Shown piece by piece: positions 17,585-26,226 of a stretch of DNA of 64,000 nt (positions within the stretch are counted from its first letter, which is position 1; the number at the start of each line of letters is the position of its first letter). The notes under the pieces are model-generated. The model saw only the letters and a list, made by a program, of their open reading frames with translations, had not been told where the DNA came from and searched no databases. Origin of the DNA: an uncultured Maribacter sp. (lineage in GTDB: Bacteria > Bacteroidota > Bacteroidia > Flavobacteriales > Flavobacteriaceae); assembly GCF_947495965.1 (NCBI RefSeq), contig NZ_CANMBB010000006.1:124001-188000 (forward strand), in the 5' to 3' direction. The position numbers and the translations under genes are program-made.

Positions 17585-18133
17585 TTATGCTTCTATTGTT
17601 TCTAATGGTTGTGCTTCTGGAAAATCTACAGGAACATCTGTTGTTTTATGTAAATAGTTAGATATTGTTTTATCCCCAACCAATACAATTGTGTCTACAA
17701 GGTTTTCTTTTGTCCATCCTGCATTTAAAAAGTTTTCTACTACAGCACTACTTGTTGCTCCACGATTTTCTGTCACATTTTTAGCTAATGCAGCTAATGC
17801 ATTTAATTTAGTGTCAAAAGAAGCTTTACCAGCTCTTAATTCTAAAATTTGAGCGTCGTTAAAGCCATTCATTTTTCCTATTGCTGTGTGTGCCGCAAGA
17901 CAATAGGTACAGTTATTAACTTGACTTACTGCTAAATTAACCACCTCTTTTTCTTTTGCAGATAAAGATGTTTTTGCGCTAGATAATGCTAAATAGTTTC
18001 CTAATGCATTTTCTGAATGTGCATACGTTGCATACAGGTTAGGTACAAAGCCAACTGCTTTTTCTAAGTTGTCAAAAATTGCTTGGTTAGCAGCACTTAC
18101 TTCTTCTCTTTTTGGTACATTAAAATTACTCAT
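17585..18133 (-). CDS. AhpD-like carboxymuconolactone decarboxylase family protein
   Basis: A 182-aa protein of the CMD/AhpD superfamily. The redox motif CTYCLAAH (CxxC plus His) sits near residues 77-84, as in alkyl hydroperoxidase D and related peroxidase-like enzymes. It has no signal peptide. It lies between a small ORF and the cupredoxin-like gene and downstream of an AraC-family gene, all on the same strand, which suggests a peroxide or thiol redox role under that regulator. The exact substrate is unknown. Confidence 0.88.
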   Translation of the reverse strand: MSNFNVPKREEVSAANQAIFDNLEKAVGFVPNLYATYAHSENALGNYLALSSAKTSLSAKEKEVVNLAVSQVNNCTYCLAAHTAIGKMNGFNDAQILELRAGKASFDTKLNALAALAKNVTENRGATSSAVVENFLNAGWTKENLVDTIVLVGDKTISNYLHKTTDVPVDFPEAQPLETIEA

Positions 18134-18190
18134 ACAATTGTTTTTTATTTTATTTCCGTGAAAACGGAAATCTATTATTACTATTAAATT

Positions 18191-18346
18191 TTATAAGGAT
18201 ATAAATGGTTTCTCTGCATCACAATAAAAATCATGATGTTGTTTTTGAGCGCAATGACTTTCTAGATTAATACTTTTAGCTTCTACTCTATTAGTATTTC
18301 CAAAAATTTCAATAAGGTTAAAAATAGACTTATGTATATGTTTCAT
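18191..18346 (-). CDS. Possible small 51-aa protein
   Basis: A 51-codon frame starting with ATG at 18346 (MKHIHKSIFNLIEIFGNT) and ending at 18191. It is rich in His and Cys (HCAQKQHHDFYCD), which would suit metal binding. It fills most of the 300-bp gap between the AraC gene and the AhpD-like gene and is on the same strand. No recognisable family. It could also be chance coding in an untranslated leader. Confidence 0.4.
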   Translation of the reverse strand: MKHIHKSIFNLIEIFGNTNRVEAKSINLESHCAQKQHHDFYCDAEKPFISL

Positions 18347-18437
18347 CTTGTATTGTTTTTTAATTACACTACAAAGATGCGATAGTAAGGAGCCTTTTTG
18401 TTAGTACCTATTTCCCGACTGCTTGTATAAATTTCCT

Positions 18438-19286
18438 TTATTGTAGAATTCCGTTTGTTTCACGGTATTTAGAAGGAGAAAGTGATGTCATTTTTTTAAA
18501 AAAACTGCTAAAATGAGCCGGATCATTAAAGCCTAACTCATATGCTATTTCTTGGTTTTGCTTGTCTGTGAAGTTTATTAATCTCTTTGCTTCTAAAGCT
18601 ACACGTTCTAAAATAATTTGCTGCGGTGATTTTTGATTGTATAATGCAAATAAATTAGATAGTGTTTTTGGGCTTTTAAAAAGTAGTTCTGCATATTCAC
18701 TAACTTTTCTTTTGGTTTTATAGTGCGTATCTACCAAAACATTAAATTTACGAATAACATCTATCTGGTCGTTATCTAATTTTTTTACAATAAGCTGTTC
18801 TTTAGCTAGTCTTGTAGAAATAATTATTAACCTTTTTAAAAGCATTTGTAGCATGTCTCCTTGAATTTTATCTGGAGTAGCAAACTCATCTTCAAAAATT
18901 TCATATAATGTATTAAACTTACGCTCTTGTTCTTTTGGGATTGTTATTATAGGTAAATCCTGTGTACCAAAAAATAAAATACCGTTACAAGAAACTTCTT
19001 GATCATGGTCCGAGATACAGTAAAACTCTCTATTAAATAAAAAAGAAGTTAAAGGTAATTGGGTGTTTTTATATGAAATATGCTGTAAATAAGTAGTAGT
19101 TGCTATTTGGTTAGGTTTTAAAACTAATGGTGTACCATCTACTAAAATTTCTAAATTTTCAGCATTTCTATTCCATAAAAAATTAATAGTCCCAGAAGTT
19201 ATTGTAAAACTTTGCGCATCTTTTTTAATATCATCTGTTAATCCAAAAATTGAACCTAACTTTTGATCATAAAATTCAAACTTCAT
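18438..19286 (-). CDS. AraC-family transcriptional regulator
   Basis: A 282-aa regulator with an N-terminal sensing part (about residues 1-170) and a C-terminal AraC-type double helix-turn-helix domain (about 180-280, with NQEIAYELGFNDPAHFSSFF and KKMTSLSPSKYRE). It precedes the small ORF, AhpD-like and cupredoxin-like genes on the same strand and may regulate them. Its own terminator is not obvious; the gap to the next gene is 92 bp. The inducer is unknown. Confident at family level only. Confidence 0.93.
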   Translation of the reverse strand: MKFEFYDQKLGSIFGLTDDIKKDAQSFTITSGTINFLWNRNAENLEILVDGTPLVLKPNQIATTTYLQHISYKNTQLPLTSFLFNREFYCISDHDQEVSCNGILFFGTQDLPIITIPKEQERKFNTLYEIFEDEFATPDKIQGDMLQMLLKRLIIISTRLAKEQLIVKKLDNDQIDVIRKFNVLVDTHYKTKRKVSEYAELLFKSPKTLSNLFALYNQKSPQQIILERVALEAKRLINFTDKQNQEIAYELGFNDPAHFSSFFKKMTSLSPSKYRETNGILQ

Positions 19287-19350
19287 ACTTTTATTTTCTT
19301 TTTTATATGTTTTTAGTCTTTAAAAAAAGAAAAAGCTTACTACGTTACTA

Positions 19351-19389
19351 GAAAAGAAAAAGCCCAAACACACTTAGTATATTTGGGCT
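19351..19389 (-). terminator. Intrinsic terminator of the pyk operon
   Basis: AGCCCAAA (19361-19368) and TTTGGGCT (19382-19389) pair over 8 bp with a 13-nt loop. On the minus strand the stem is followed by a T-rich tract (A-rich at 19351-19360 on the plus strand). It lies just past the pyk stop. Confidence 0.8.
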
Positions 19390-19409
19390 TAGAAATTGTG
19401 TATATAATA

Positions 19410-20852
19410 TTAAAAATTACAAGACTCTATTTCTGTAACTCTTAATGTATTTACCATCCCTTTATCTTTTATTGGCATTGCAGCAAGGCTAATTAGCATA
19501 TCGCCTTCTTCTAAAAATCCTTTCTGGCAAGCAATTTTATTTACATCTTCTATAGTTTCATCTGTAGAAACATAACGATCATAAAAGAATGCTTTTACAC
19601 CCCAAAGTAAATTTAGCTGTGTTAGTATTCTTTTGTTTGATGTAAAAACTAAAATATGCGCACTTGGTCTCCAAGCAGAAATTTGAAAAGCAGTATAACC
19701 ACTATTTGTTAAAGTAGATATAGCTTTTGCTTTAATTTCATTTGCCATTAAAGATGCATGGTAACAAACTGATTTTGTAATGTATCTTTTTGTTTTAATA
19801 TGTGGTGGCTCTTGTGGTACTTTAATAAGGTCTGATCCTTCTACACTTTCTAAAATACTAGCCATTTTATCTATTACCTGAACTGGGTAATTACCAACAG
19901 ATGTTTCTCCAGATAACATTACCGCATCTGCGCCATCCATTACAGAGTTGGCAACATCATTAACTTCTGCTCTTGTTGGTGTAAGGCTTGTAATCATAGT
20001 TTCCATCATTTGGGTTGCTATAATTACTGGTATTCTTGCTCTTTTAGCGCGTAGTACTAATTGCTTTTGAATAAGTGGAACCTCATGTGCTGGGACTTCT
20101 ACTCCTAAATCTCCTCTTGCTACCATTAAACCATCACAATACGAAACTATTTTATCTATATTTTCAACTGCCTCAGGTTTTTCTATTTTAGCAATAATTG
20201 GAATTTTATGCTCAGAATGCTCTTTTATTATCTTTTGAAGATCAATTAAATCTTGGCTAAAACGCACAAAAGAAAGTGCGATCCAATCTACTTGCAATGA
20301 AATAGCAAATATGGCATCTTTAACATCCTTTTCTGTTAAGGCTGGTAAAGAAATATTAGTGTTAGGTAAGTTTACTCCTTTTTTAGATTTTAAAGGACCT
20401 CCTTGTATTACTTTAGCTTTTACTTCGTCTTTTTTATTTGTAGAAACTACTTCGAACATTAATTTTCCATCATCTAATAAAATGCGTTCTCCTGCTTTTA
20501 CGTCTTCTGGAAATTTTGCATAATTCATATACACACGTTCAGCGCTACCTTCAAAAGCTTCTCCAGTTACAAATGTAATTTCATCTCCAGGAGAAACTAC
20601 TACTTCTCCTGCCATTACACCTACTCGTAACTTAGGGCCTTGTAAATCTCCTAGTATAGAAACGTTAGAACCTAATTCATCATTTAGCTCTCTAATCATT
20701 TTAACACGCTCCGTAACATCTTCATAATCTGCGTGAGAAAAATTTATTCTAAAGACATCTACTCCAGTATTAATCATGTCTCTTAAGACTTCTTTTTTGC
20801 TTGTTGCTGGACCTAAGGTTGCTACTATTTTTGTTTTCTTTTGTCTTGACAT
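19410..20852 (-). CDS. pyk: Pyruvate kinase
   Basis: A 480-aa pyruvate kinase (phosphoenolpyruvate + ADP to pyruvate + ATP, EC 2.7.1.40). It has the N-terminal KKTKIVATLGPAT, the Mg-ligand and catalytic region IPIIAKIEKPEAVENID, and MVARGDLGVEVP. The C-terminal domain (about 350-475) is normal. It starts 2 bp after the IPExxxVDY gene, in an operon with acpP, fabF and rnc. A terminator follows at 19351-19389. Confidence 0.97.
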   Translation of the reverse strand: MSRQKKTKIVATLGPATSKKEVLRDMINTGVDVFRINFSHADYEDVTERVKMIRELNDELGSNVSILGDLQGPKLRVGVMAGEVVVSPGDEITFVTGEAFEGSAERVYMNYAKFPEDVKAGERILLDDGKLMFEVVSTNKKDEVKAKVIQGGPLKSKKGVNLPNTNISLPALTEKDVKDAIFAISLQVDWIALSFVRFSQDLIDLQKIIKEHSEHKIPIIAKIEKPEAVENIDKIVSYCDGLMVARGDLGVEVPAHEVPLIQKQLVLRAKRARIPVIIATQMMETMITSLTPTRAEVNDVANSVMDGADAVMLSGETSVGNYPVQVIDKMASILESVEGSDLIKVPQEPPHIKTKRYITKSVCYHASLMANEIKAKAISTLTNSGYTAFQISAWRPSAHILVFTSNKRILTQLNLLWGVKAFFYDRYVSTDETIEDVNKIACQKGFLEEGDMLISLAAMPIKDKGMVNTLRVTEIESCNF

Positions 20853-20854
20853 GG

Positions 20855-21319
20855 TTAAAATATTAAGTTGTTCTTAGATTTTAAGTTTTCAGCATCTATT
20901 TTATATGCTGTAATTATTTTTGGTATGGTTGTTAGTGCTTTTAAAATATCTTCTACCATATGTGCATCTTCCTCTTCAATTTTAAGAAAATAATCTATTT
21001 CCTTATGTTCAGGTATTAAATAATGCCTCGTAAAAGTTATTTCGTCTTTAAACAAATCTGCAGTAATTACATTTTCTTTATTTCTGCTAGAATTTGTAAT
21101 TAATGTCCAATATCTATCATTAATTTCATCCTCCCACTCAAAAAAAGGAAAAGAAATAATATTAGATAAATCTAAATCTTTTTTTGATCTTTTAAAGGCT
21201 GCTTTTAAAGAACTATTTATAGCATATGTTAGAGCATAATCTGGCAAACTGCTATGCAAAGCAATTAATATGAAACTATCTTCATAAAAATCTTCCGTAA
21301 TTTTATGTACTGCAACCAT
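20855..21319 (-). CDS. IPExxxVDY family protein
   Basis: A 154-aa protein containing IPEHKEIDYFLKIE, which fits the IPExxxVDY family named for this motif. These small Bacteroidota proteins have no known function and are commonly encoded between rnc and pyk, as here. There is no signal peptide or membrane helix. It lies 110 bp downstream of rnc and its stop is 2 bp before pyk, implying translational coupling with pyk. Confidence 0.85.
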   Translation of the reverse strand: MVAVHKITEDFYEDSFILIALHSSLPDYALTYAINSSLKAAFKRSKKDLDLSNIISFPFFEWEDEINDRYWTLITNSSRNKENVITADLFKDEITFTRHYLIPEHKEIDYFLKIEEEDAHMVEDILKALTTIPKIITAYKIDAENLKSKNNLIF

Positions 21320-21429
21320 AGGCCATAAAAAGCAAATATAGGATTAATTAGCAATCTGCCTAGTTAAGAAATTACAATAAAATTGTGAAATTGTAACTAT
21401 ATCGTTGTAGTATGTAAAAAAAAATTAAT

Positions 21430-22167
21430 CTAAGAGTGATTCATTTTGTTTTGTAGTGCAAAATAGGCTCTTTTTGAAGCTCTTTCTTCGGCTTTTTTCT
21501 TAGAAGTTGCTCTTGCTTTTGCTACAATAGTATTATCTATAGATAATTTTACGGCAAAGTGTTTTAATTCGTCATTACCTGTATCTTCATAGACATTATA
21601 CTTAAATGACTTTTTTTGTTTTTGACACCACTCAATTACAAGGCTTTTATAACTTATTACTTTTCCTTCTAATTGTTCTATATCTACATAAGGGTTTATA
21701 ACTTTTTTAGTTATAAAAGTTTCGCAGTATTTATATCCGCGATCTAGATAAATGGCTCCTACTAGAGCTTCAAAAACATTACCATGTATATTATCTCCAA
21801 AATGAGTTTTAGGAATTCTACTTTCTACAAAATTTATTAATTCTAAATCTTTTCCTAGTTCATTAAGGTGCTCTCTACTCACTATTTTAGATCTCATTTT
21901 TGTAAGATAGCCTTCATCTCCTTCTGGAACTTCATTATATAAGTATTTAGAAATAATGGTGCCTAACATAGAATCTCCAAGAAATTCTAGTCTTTCATAG
22001 TTCATAGGGATTCCATCTGCATCTTTTAAGTTTACAGATCTGTGTAAAAAGGCTTTTCTATATATCTGAAGATTTTTAGGCTTAAAACCTAATATTGTTT
22101 TTATTCCCAATAAAAAATCCCCATCCTCTTTAGAATGGGAATTAAATATATTGTATGGGAAACTCAT
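21430..22167 (-). CDS. rnc: Ribonuclease III
   Basis: A 245-aa RNase III that cleaves double-stranded RNA in rRNA and mRNA processing (EC 3.1.26.3). The catalytic signature NYERLEFLGDSML is at about residues 50-62, followed by the second acidic cluster in GNVFEALVGAIYLDRG. A C-terminal double-stranded RNA-binding domain covers about 170-240 (KSLVIEWCQKQKKSFKY, AKARATSKKKAEERASKRAY). It is 6 bp after fabF. Confidence 0.96.
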   Translation of the reverse strand: MSFPYNIFNSHSKEDGDFLLGIKTILGFKPKNLQIYRKAFLHRSVNLKDADGIPMNYERLEFLGDSMLGTIISKYLYNEVPEGDEGYLTKMRSKIVSREHLNELGKDLELINFVESRIPKTHFGDNIHGNVFEALVGAIYLDRGYKYCETFITKKVINPYVDIEQLEGKVISYKSLVIEWCQKQKKSFKYNVYEDTGNDELKHFAVKLSIDNTIVAKARATSKKKAEERASKRAYFALQNKMNHS

Positions 22168-22173
22168 GCAGTC

Positions 22174-23424
22174 TTAGCTTATTTTTTTAAAAATAACACA
22201 TGCATTATGACCTCCAAATCCAAAGGTATTACTCAATGCAACATTAACCTCTCTCTTTTGAGCTTTGTTTAATGTTAAATTTAATTTAGGGTCTATATTC
22301 TCATCTACAGTAGTATGGTTTATTGTTGGTGGAACAATACTATGTTTCATTGCTAGGATAGATGCAATTGCTTCTATAGCTCCTGCAGCACCTAATAAAT
22401 GCCCTGTCATAGATTTTGTAGAGTTAATATTTATTTTTTCAGCATGTTCTCCAAAAACTTTAGAAATTGCTTTTAATTCTGCAACATCTCCTAATGGTGT
22501 TGATGTTCCGTGTGTATTAATAGCATCTACGTCTTCTGGTTTTAAACCTGCATCTTGCAAACAATTTTGCATTACACGAACAACCCCTATACCATCTGGG
22601 TGTGGTGCTGTCATGTGGTAAGCGTCGTTAGATAAACCGCCACCTAATACTTCTGCGTATATTTTTGCGCCTCTTGCTTTTGCATGTTCGTATTCTTCAA
22701 GGATAAGAGCTCCTGCTCCTTCTCCTAAAACAAAACCATCTCTGGTAGCATCAAAAGGTCTTGATGCTGTTTCTGGGCTTTCATTTCTTTTAGATAGAGC
22801 GTGCATAGCACCAAAACCGCCCATACCTGCAATAGTTACAGCAGCTTCACTACCTCCTGTTACAATAACATCCGAGTATCCTAAACGTATATTATTCATG
22901 GCATCTATCATAGCATTAGCAGAAGATGCACAAGCAGAAACAGTTGTGTAATTTGCTCCCATAAAGCCATGCTTTATAGATATATTGCCTGGGGCAATAT
23001 CTGCAATCATTTTTGGAATAAAGAAAGGATTAAATCTTGGGGTACCATCTCCTTCAGCAAAATTCATTACCTCATTCTGGAAAGTTTCTAAACCACCAAT
23101 ACCAGCTCCCCAAATAACACCTACTCTAAATTTATCTAGTTTATCTAAATCTAGACCAGCGTCTAAAATTGCTTCATCTGAAGAAATTAAAGCATATTGC
23201 GCAAATCTATCTAATTTACGTGCTTCTTTTCTATCAAAATAATCTAAAGGGTCATACCCTTTTAACTCACATGCAAATTTGGTTTTAAACTTTTCTGTAT
23301 CGTAATAAGTAACTGGGGCAGACCCACTTTTACCTTCGATTAAAGCATTCCAATATTCCTCTATATTATTACCTATAGGTGTTAAAGCACCCAATCCAGT
23401 AACTACAACTCTTTTTAATTGCAT
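22174..23424 (-). CDS. fabF: 3-oxoacyl-ACP synthase II
   Basis: A 416-aa beta-ketoacyl-ACP synthase II (EC 2.3.1.179), which condenses acyl-ACP with malonyl-ACP in fatty acid elongation. Active-site Cys165 lies in TVSACASSANAM, and the two histidines are in NTHGTSTPLGD and GHLLGAAGAIEA. It is normal in length. The gene follows acpP across a 107-bp gap containing a terminator hairpin, and precedes rnc by 6 bp, the conserved acpP-fabF-rnc order. Confidence 0.97.
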   Translation of the reverse strand: MQLKRVVVTGLGALTPIGNNIEEYWNALIEGKSGSAPVTYYDTEKFKTKFACELKGYDPLDYFDRKEARKLDRFAQYALISSDEAILDAGLDLDKLDKFRVGVIWGAGIGGLETFQNEVMNFAEGDGTPRFNPFFIPKMIADIAPGNISIKHGFMGANYTTVSACASSANAMIDAMNNIRLGYSDVIVTGGSEAAVTIAGMGGFGAMHALSKRNESPETASRPFDATRDGFVLGEGAGALILEEYEHAKARGAKIYAEVLGGGLSNDAYHMTAPHPDGIGVVRVMQNCLQDAGLKPEDVDAINTHGTSTPLGDVAELKAISKVFGEHAEKININSTKSMTGHLLGAAGAIEAIASILAMKHSIVPPTINHTTVDENIDPKLNLTLNKAQKREVNVALSNTFGFGGHNACVIFKKIS

Positions 23425-23462
23425 TAAACCTGGTGTTTGTTAATACTTAATAAACTGAAATT

Positions 23463-23502
23463 TAAAAAAAAATATCCATGCAGCATATTTACCGCATGGA
23501 TA
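23463..23502 (-). terminator. acpP terminator / acpP-fabF attenuator
   Basis: On the minus strand a perfect 9-bp stem (TATCCATGC, paired arms 23473-23481 and 23494-23502) has a 12-nt loop and is followed by nine T residues. It lies between acpP and fabF, so it probably ends most acpP transcripts while some read through into fabF-rnc. Confidence 0.85.
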
Positions 23503-23531
23503 ATTTAAAAACTTTTTAAGAAATCATAAGA

Positions 23532-23765
23532 TTACTTCGCTTCTTCTATATAGCTTATGGCCTGGCCAACTGTTGCGATATTTTCAGCTTGATCATCAGG
23601 GATTTGAATATCGAATTCTTTTTCGAACTCCATAATCAACTCAACAGTATCTAGTGAATCTGCTCCTAAGTCATTAGTAAAGCTAGCTTCCGTTACCACT
23701 TCGTTTTCATCAACTCCTAATTTATCAACGATGATAGCTTTTACTCTTGATGCAATGTCTGACAT
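23532..23765 (-). CDS. acpP: Acyl carrier protein
   Basis: A 77-aa acyl carrier protein that carries growing acyl chains on phosphopantetheine. The attachment serine is Ser37 in [12 protein letters not shown]. The protein is strongly acidic and of typical length. A matching promoter lies upstream (23799-23831) and a strong terminator downstream, so it can be made in excess over the fabF gene that follows. Confidence 0.97.
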   Translation of the reverse strand: MSDIASRVKAIIVDKLGVDENEVVTEASFTNDLGADSLDTVELIMEFEKEFDIQIPDDQAENIATVGQAISYIEEAK

Positions 23766-23798
23766 AATAATATTGGTTTTAAAAATTTAAATTGATGG

Positions 23799-23831
23799 CA
23801 AAAATAAAAAACTTATGGTTTAATAACACAA
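23799..23831 (-). promoter_or_regulatory. acpP promoter
   Basis: On the minus strand TTG (complement at 23829-23831), a 22-bp spacer and TATTTTTG (23799-23806) match the Bacteroidota consensus. The predicted start of transcription is about 27 nt before the acpP ATG at 23765. Confidence 0.55.
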
Positions 23832-23926
23832 TTTGTCGTTAAAATGTAGTGTAATTTAAGAAAATTAAATACAAGTGTGGTATTTTAGCCCTATAAATTT
23901 ATATTAAAGTAACGTTATTTTATCTA

Positions 23927-24496
23927 ATGAAAAATATTGTTTTATTTGCTTCTGGTTCTGGTTCTAATGTTGAAAACATAGTACAGTATTTTCAGAATAA
24001 CGTTAACGTTACTATTGCCTGTGTACTTACTAACAAAAGAGATGCCAAAGTCATTGACAGATGTAATAGATTAAAAATCAATTGTTTATATTTTAACAGA
24101 AACGCTTTTACGAAAACAGATTGTGTTTTAAAAATTATAGAATCTCATAAACCAGACCTAATTGTTTTGGCTGGTTTTTTATGGAAAATACCATTAAACT
24201 TGATTACAAATTTCCCAAATAAAATAGTAAATATACATCCTGCTCTACTTCCAAAATACGGAGGTAAAGGTATGTACGGAAATAATGTTCATGCAGCCGT
24301 AAAAGAAAATAATGAGCCAGAAACGGGCATTACAATCCATTTTGTGAACGAAAATTATGACGAAGGGGCAATAATTCATCAAGAAAAAGTTCTTTTAAGC
24401 CCATCAGATTCTATAGAAGAAATAGCTTCTAAAGTTCATAAACTAGAATATGAGTTTTTTCCTAAAGTAATAGAGAAACTACTTTTAGAAGCATAA
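23927..24496 (+). CDS. purN: Phosphoribosylglycinamide formyltransferase
   Basis: A 189-aa GAR transformylase that adds a formyl group from 10-formyl-tetrahydrofolate in purine synthesis (EC 2.1.2.2). The phosphate loop SGSGSNVENIV is at the N-terminus, the catalytic NIHPALLPKYGGKGMYG follows, and GITIHFVNENYDEG carries the Asp. Length is typical. It overlaps the RNase H gene by one base and is divergent from acpP. Confidence 0.96.
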   Translation: MKNIVLFASGSGSNVENIVQYFQNNVNVTIACVLTNKRDAKVIDRCNRLKINCLYFNRNAFTKTDCVLKIIESHKPDLIVLAGFLWKIPLNLITNFPNKIVNIHPALLPKYGGKGMYGNNVHAAVKENNEPETGITIHFVNENYDEGAIIHQEKVLLSPSDSIEEIASKVHKLEYEFFPKVIEKLLLEA

Positions 24497-25131
24497 TGGC
24501 CGGAAAGAAAAAATTTTATGTGGTTTGGCAAGGTTTAAAACCCGGAATTTACACCTCTTGGAAAGAATGTAAAGCTGCTATTACTGGTTATAAAGGAGCG
24601 CAATACAAATCTTTTGAGTCTTTAGCTACTGCACAAACCGCATATAATGGTAGTTATAACGATTATAAAGGTCAAAAAACCAAAAAAGCAACTTTATCTA
24701 AAGAAGAACTTGCAAAATATGGTTTACCAAACTATAACTCTATTGCTGTAGATGCTGCCTCTAGCGGAAATCCTGGTATTATGGAATACCAAGGGGTAGA
24801 TTCTAAATCAGGAAAAAGACTCTTTCATCAAGGGCCATTTAAACAAGGAACCAATAATATTGGAGAGTTTTTAGCACTTGTACATGGTTTAGCTTATTTA
24901 AAAAAACACAACAGCGATCGCATACTTTATACAGACTCTAGAACTGCTATGAGCTGGGTTCGCAAAAAAAAGTGCAATACCAAATTAGCACAAAACGATA
25001 AAAACAAAGAACTCTTTGTTTTAGTGGATAGAGCTGTTGCTTGGCTACAAGCTAATTCTTACACTACAACTATAGTAAAATGGGAAACCAAAGCCTGGGG
25101 AGAAATTCCTGCAGATTTTGGACGCAAATAG
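24496..25131 (+). CDS. RNase HI with N-terminal viroplasmin domain
   Basis: A 211-aa ribonuclease H. The N-terminal Cauli_VI (viroplasmin) domain (about residues 4-48, FYVVWQGLKPGIYTSWKECK) binds RNA-DNA hybrids, as in eukaryotic RNase H1. The RNase H core (about 75-210) has Asp in AVDAASSGNPG, Glu in NNIGEFLALV and Asp in YTDSRTAMSWV; a further acidic residue is in the C-terminal PADFGRK. It degrades RNA in hybrids. The start overlaps the purN stop by one base, so translation is coupled. Confidence 0.93.
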   Translation: MAGKKKFYVVWQGLKPGIYTSWKECKAAITGYKGAQYKSFESLATAQTAYNGSYNDYKGQKTKKATLSKEELAKYGLPNYNSIAVDAASSGNPGIMEYQGVDSKSGKRLFHQGPFKQGTNNIGEFLALVHGLAYLKKHNSDRILYTDSRTAMSWVRKKKCNTKLAQNDKNKELFVLVDRAVAWLQANSYTTTIVKWETKAWGEIPADFGRK

Positions 25132-25224
25132 TAGTCCTGTCCTATTTTTCGACGAAAATTCTTATGGATCGATGAAATTTTATTTTTTTGATTAAGCGGT
25201 TCCTTTTTTCCCTTTTCAAAGCCT

Positions 25225-25232
25225 TATATTTG
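25225..25232 (+). promoter_or_regulatory. Putative -7 element of PfkB gene
   Basis: TATATTTG matches TAnnTTTG exactly and sits 21 bp before the ATG at 25254. This favours the 25254 start over the longer open frame from 25188, which would begin upstream of the promoter. Confidence 0.45.
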
Positions 25233-25253
25233 TGGCTTAATTTTTTTAGTACA

Positions 25254-26180
25254 ATGGGTAAATTATTAATTGTTGGTACCGTAGCTTTTGATGCTATAGA
25301 AACTCCATTTGGGAAAACAGATAAGATTTTGGGAGGAGCTGCCACTTTTATTGGGCTAGCGGCATCTCAATTTGATGTAGAATCTGCTATAGTTTCTATT
25401 GTAGGTGAAGATTTTCCACAAGAACATATAGATTTACTTAAAAGTAAAAATATAGATTTAACTGCTCTAGAAATTGTAAAAGGTGGTAAAACCTTTTTCT
25501 GGGAAGGCAAATACCATAATGACCTTAATTCTAGAGATACAATTACAACAGAATTAAATGTTCTAGCAGATTTTAACCCTGTAGTTCCTGAAAGTTTTAA
25601 AGATGCAAATGTTGTAATGCTTGGAAATTTACACCCTAGCGTACAAATGAGTGTTATTAAGCAAATGACAAAAAAACCAGACCTTATAGTATTAGATACT
25701 ATGAATTTTTGGATGGATAATGCTCTTGACGATTTAAAAGAAGTTATAAAAGAGATTGATGTTATTACAATAAATGATGAAGAGGCAAGACAGTTAACTA
25801 ATGAATACTCTTTGGTTAAAGCTGCTACAGCTATTCATAAAATGGGTCCTAAATATGTAGTTATTAAAAAAGGAGAACATGGTGCTTTATTATTTCATAA
25901 TGATGAAATTTTCTTTGCTCCAGCCTTGCCTTTAGAAGAAGTTTTTGACCCAACCGGAGCAGGAGATACTTTTGCTGGTGGTTTTACTGGCTACTTAGCA
26001 TCTACTAATAACATTAGTTTTTCTAACTTAAAAAATGCTGTAATACACGGGTCTAACCTTGCATCCTTTTCTGTAGAAAAATTTGGAACTGCTAGAATGG
26101 AAGATTTAAAACGAGAAGAAGTAAACAAAAGACTTCACCAATTTAAGACATTAACACAATTTGATATTAAACTAACATAA
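25254..26180 (+). CDS. PfkB-family carbohydrate kinase
   Basis: A 308-aa ribokinase-fold sugar kinase, taking the ATG at 25254 (MGKLLIVGTVAF). The N-terminal GGAATFIGLAAS substrate-binding glycines and the C-terminal signature DPTGAGDTFAGGFTGY with the catalytic Asp and anion hole are clear. The substrate is not determined; Bacteroidota members of this type are often annotated as sugar or nucleoside kinases. It lies between RNase H and the purF homologue and ends at its own terminator (26184-26210), so it is probably a single-gene unit. Confidence 0.92.
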   Translation: MGKLLIVGTVAFDAIETPFGKTDKILGGAATFIGLAASQFDVESAIVSIVGEDFPQEHIDLLKSKNIDLTALEIVKGGKTFFWEGKYHNDLNSRDTITTELNVLADFNPVVPESFKDANVVMLGNLHPSVQMSVIKQMTKKPDLIVLDTMNFWMDNALDDLKEVIKEIDVITINDEEARQLTNEYSLVKAATAIHKMGPKYVVIKKGEHGALLFHNDEIFFAPALPLEEVFDPTGAGDTFAGGFTGYLASTNNISFSNLKNAVIHGSNLASFSVEKFGTARMEDLKREEVNKRLHQFKTLTQFDIKLT

Positions 26181-26183
26181 TTT

Positions 26184-26210
26184 AACGCCCCATCTTTTGG
26201 GGCTTTTTTA
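26184..26210 (+). terminator. Intrinsic terminator after PfkB gene
   Basis: GCCCC (26187-26191) pairs with GGGGC (26199-26203), extended by A-T pairs with the following T-tract. Confidence 0.85.
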
Positions 26211-26226
26211 ATACTAAAATAACGTA

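Noticed and set aside
25188-25253. Extended start for the PfkB kinase
   Set aside because: The extra residues are Phe/Leu-rich and the -7 element at 25225-25232 falls inside this extension. The family N-terminus begins at the ATG at 25254.
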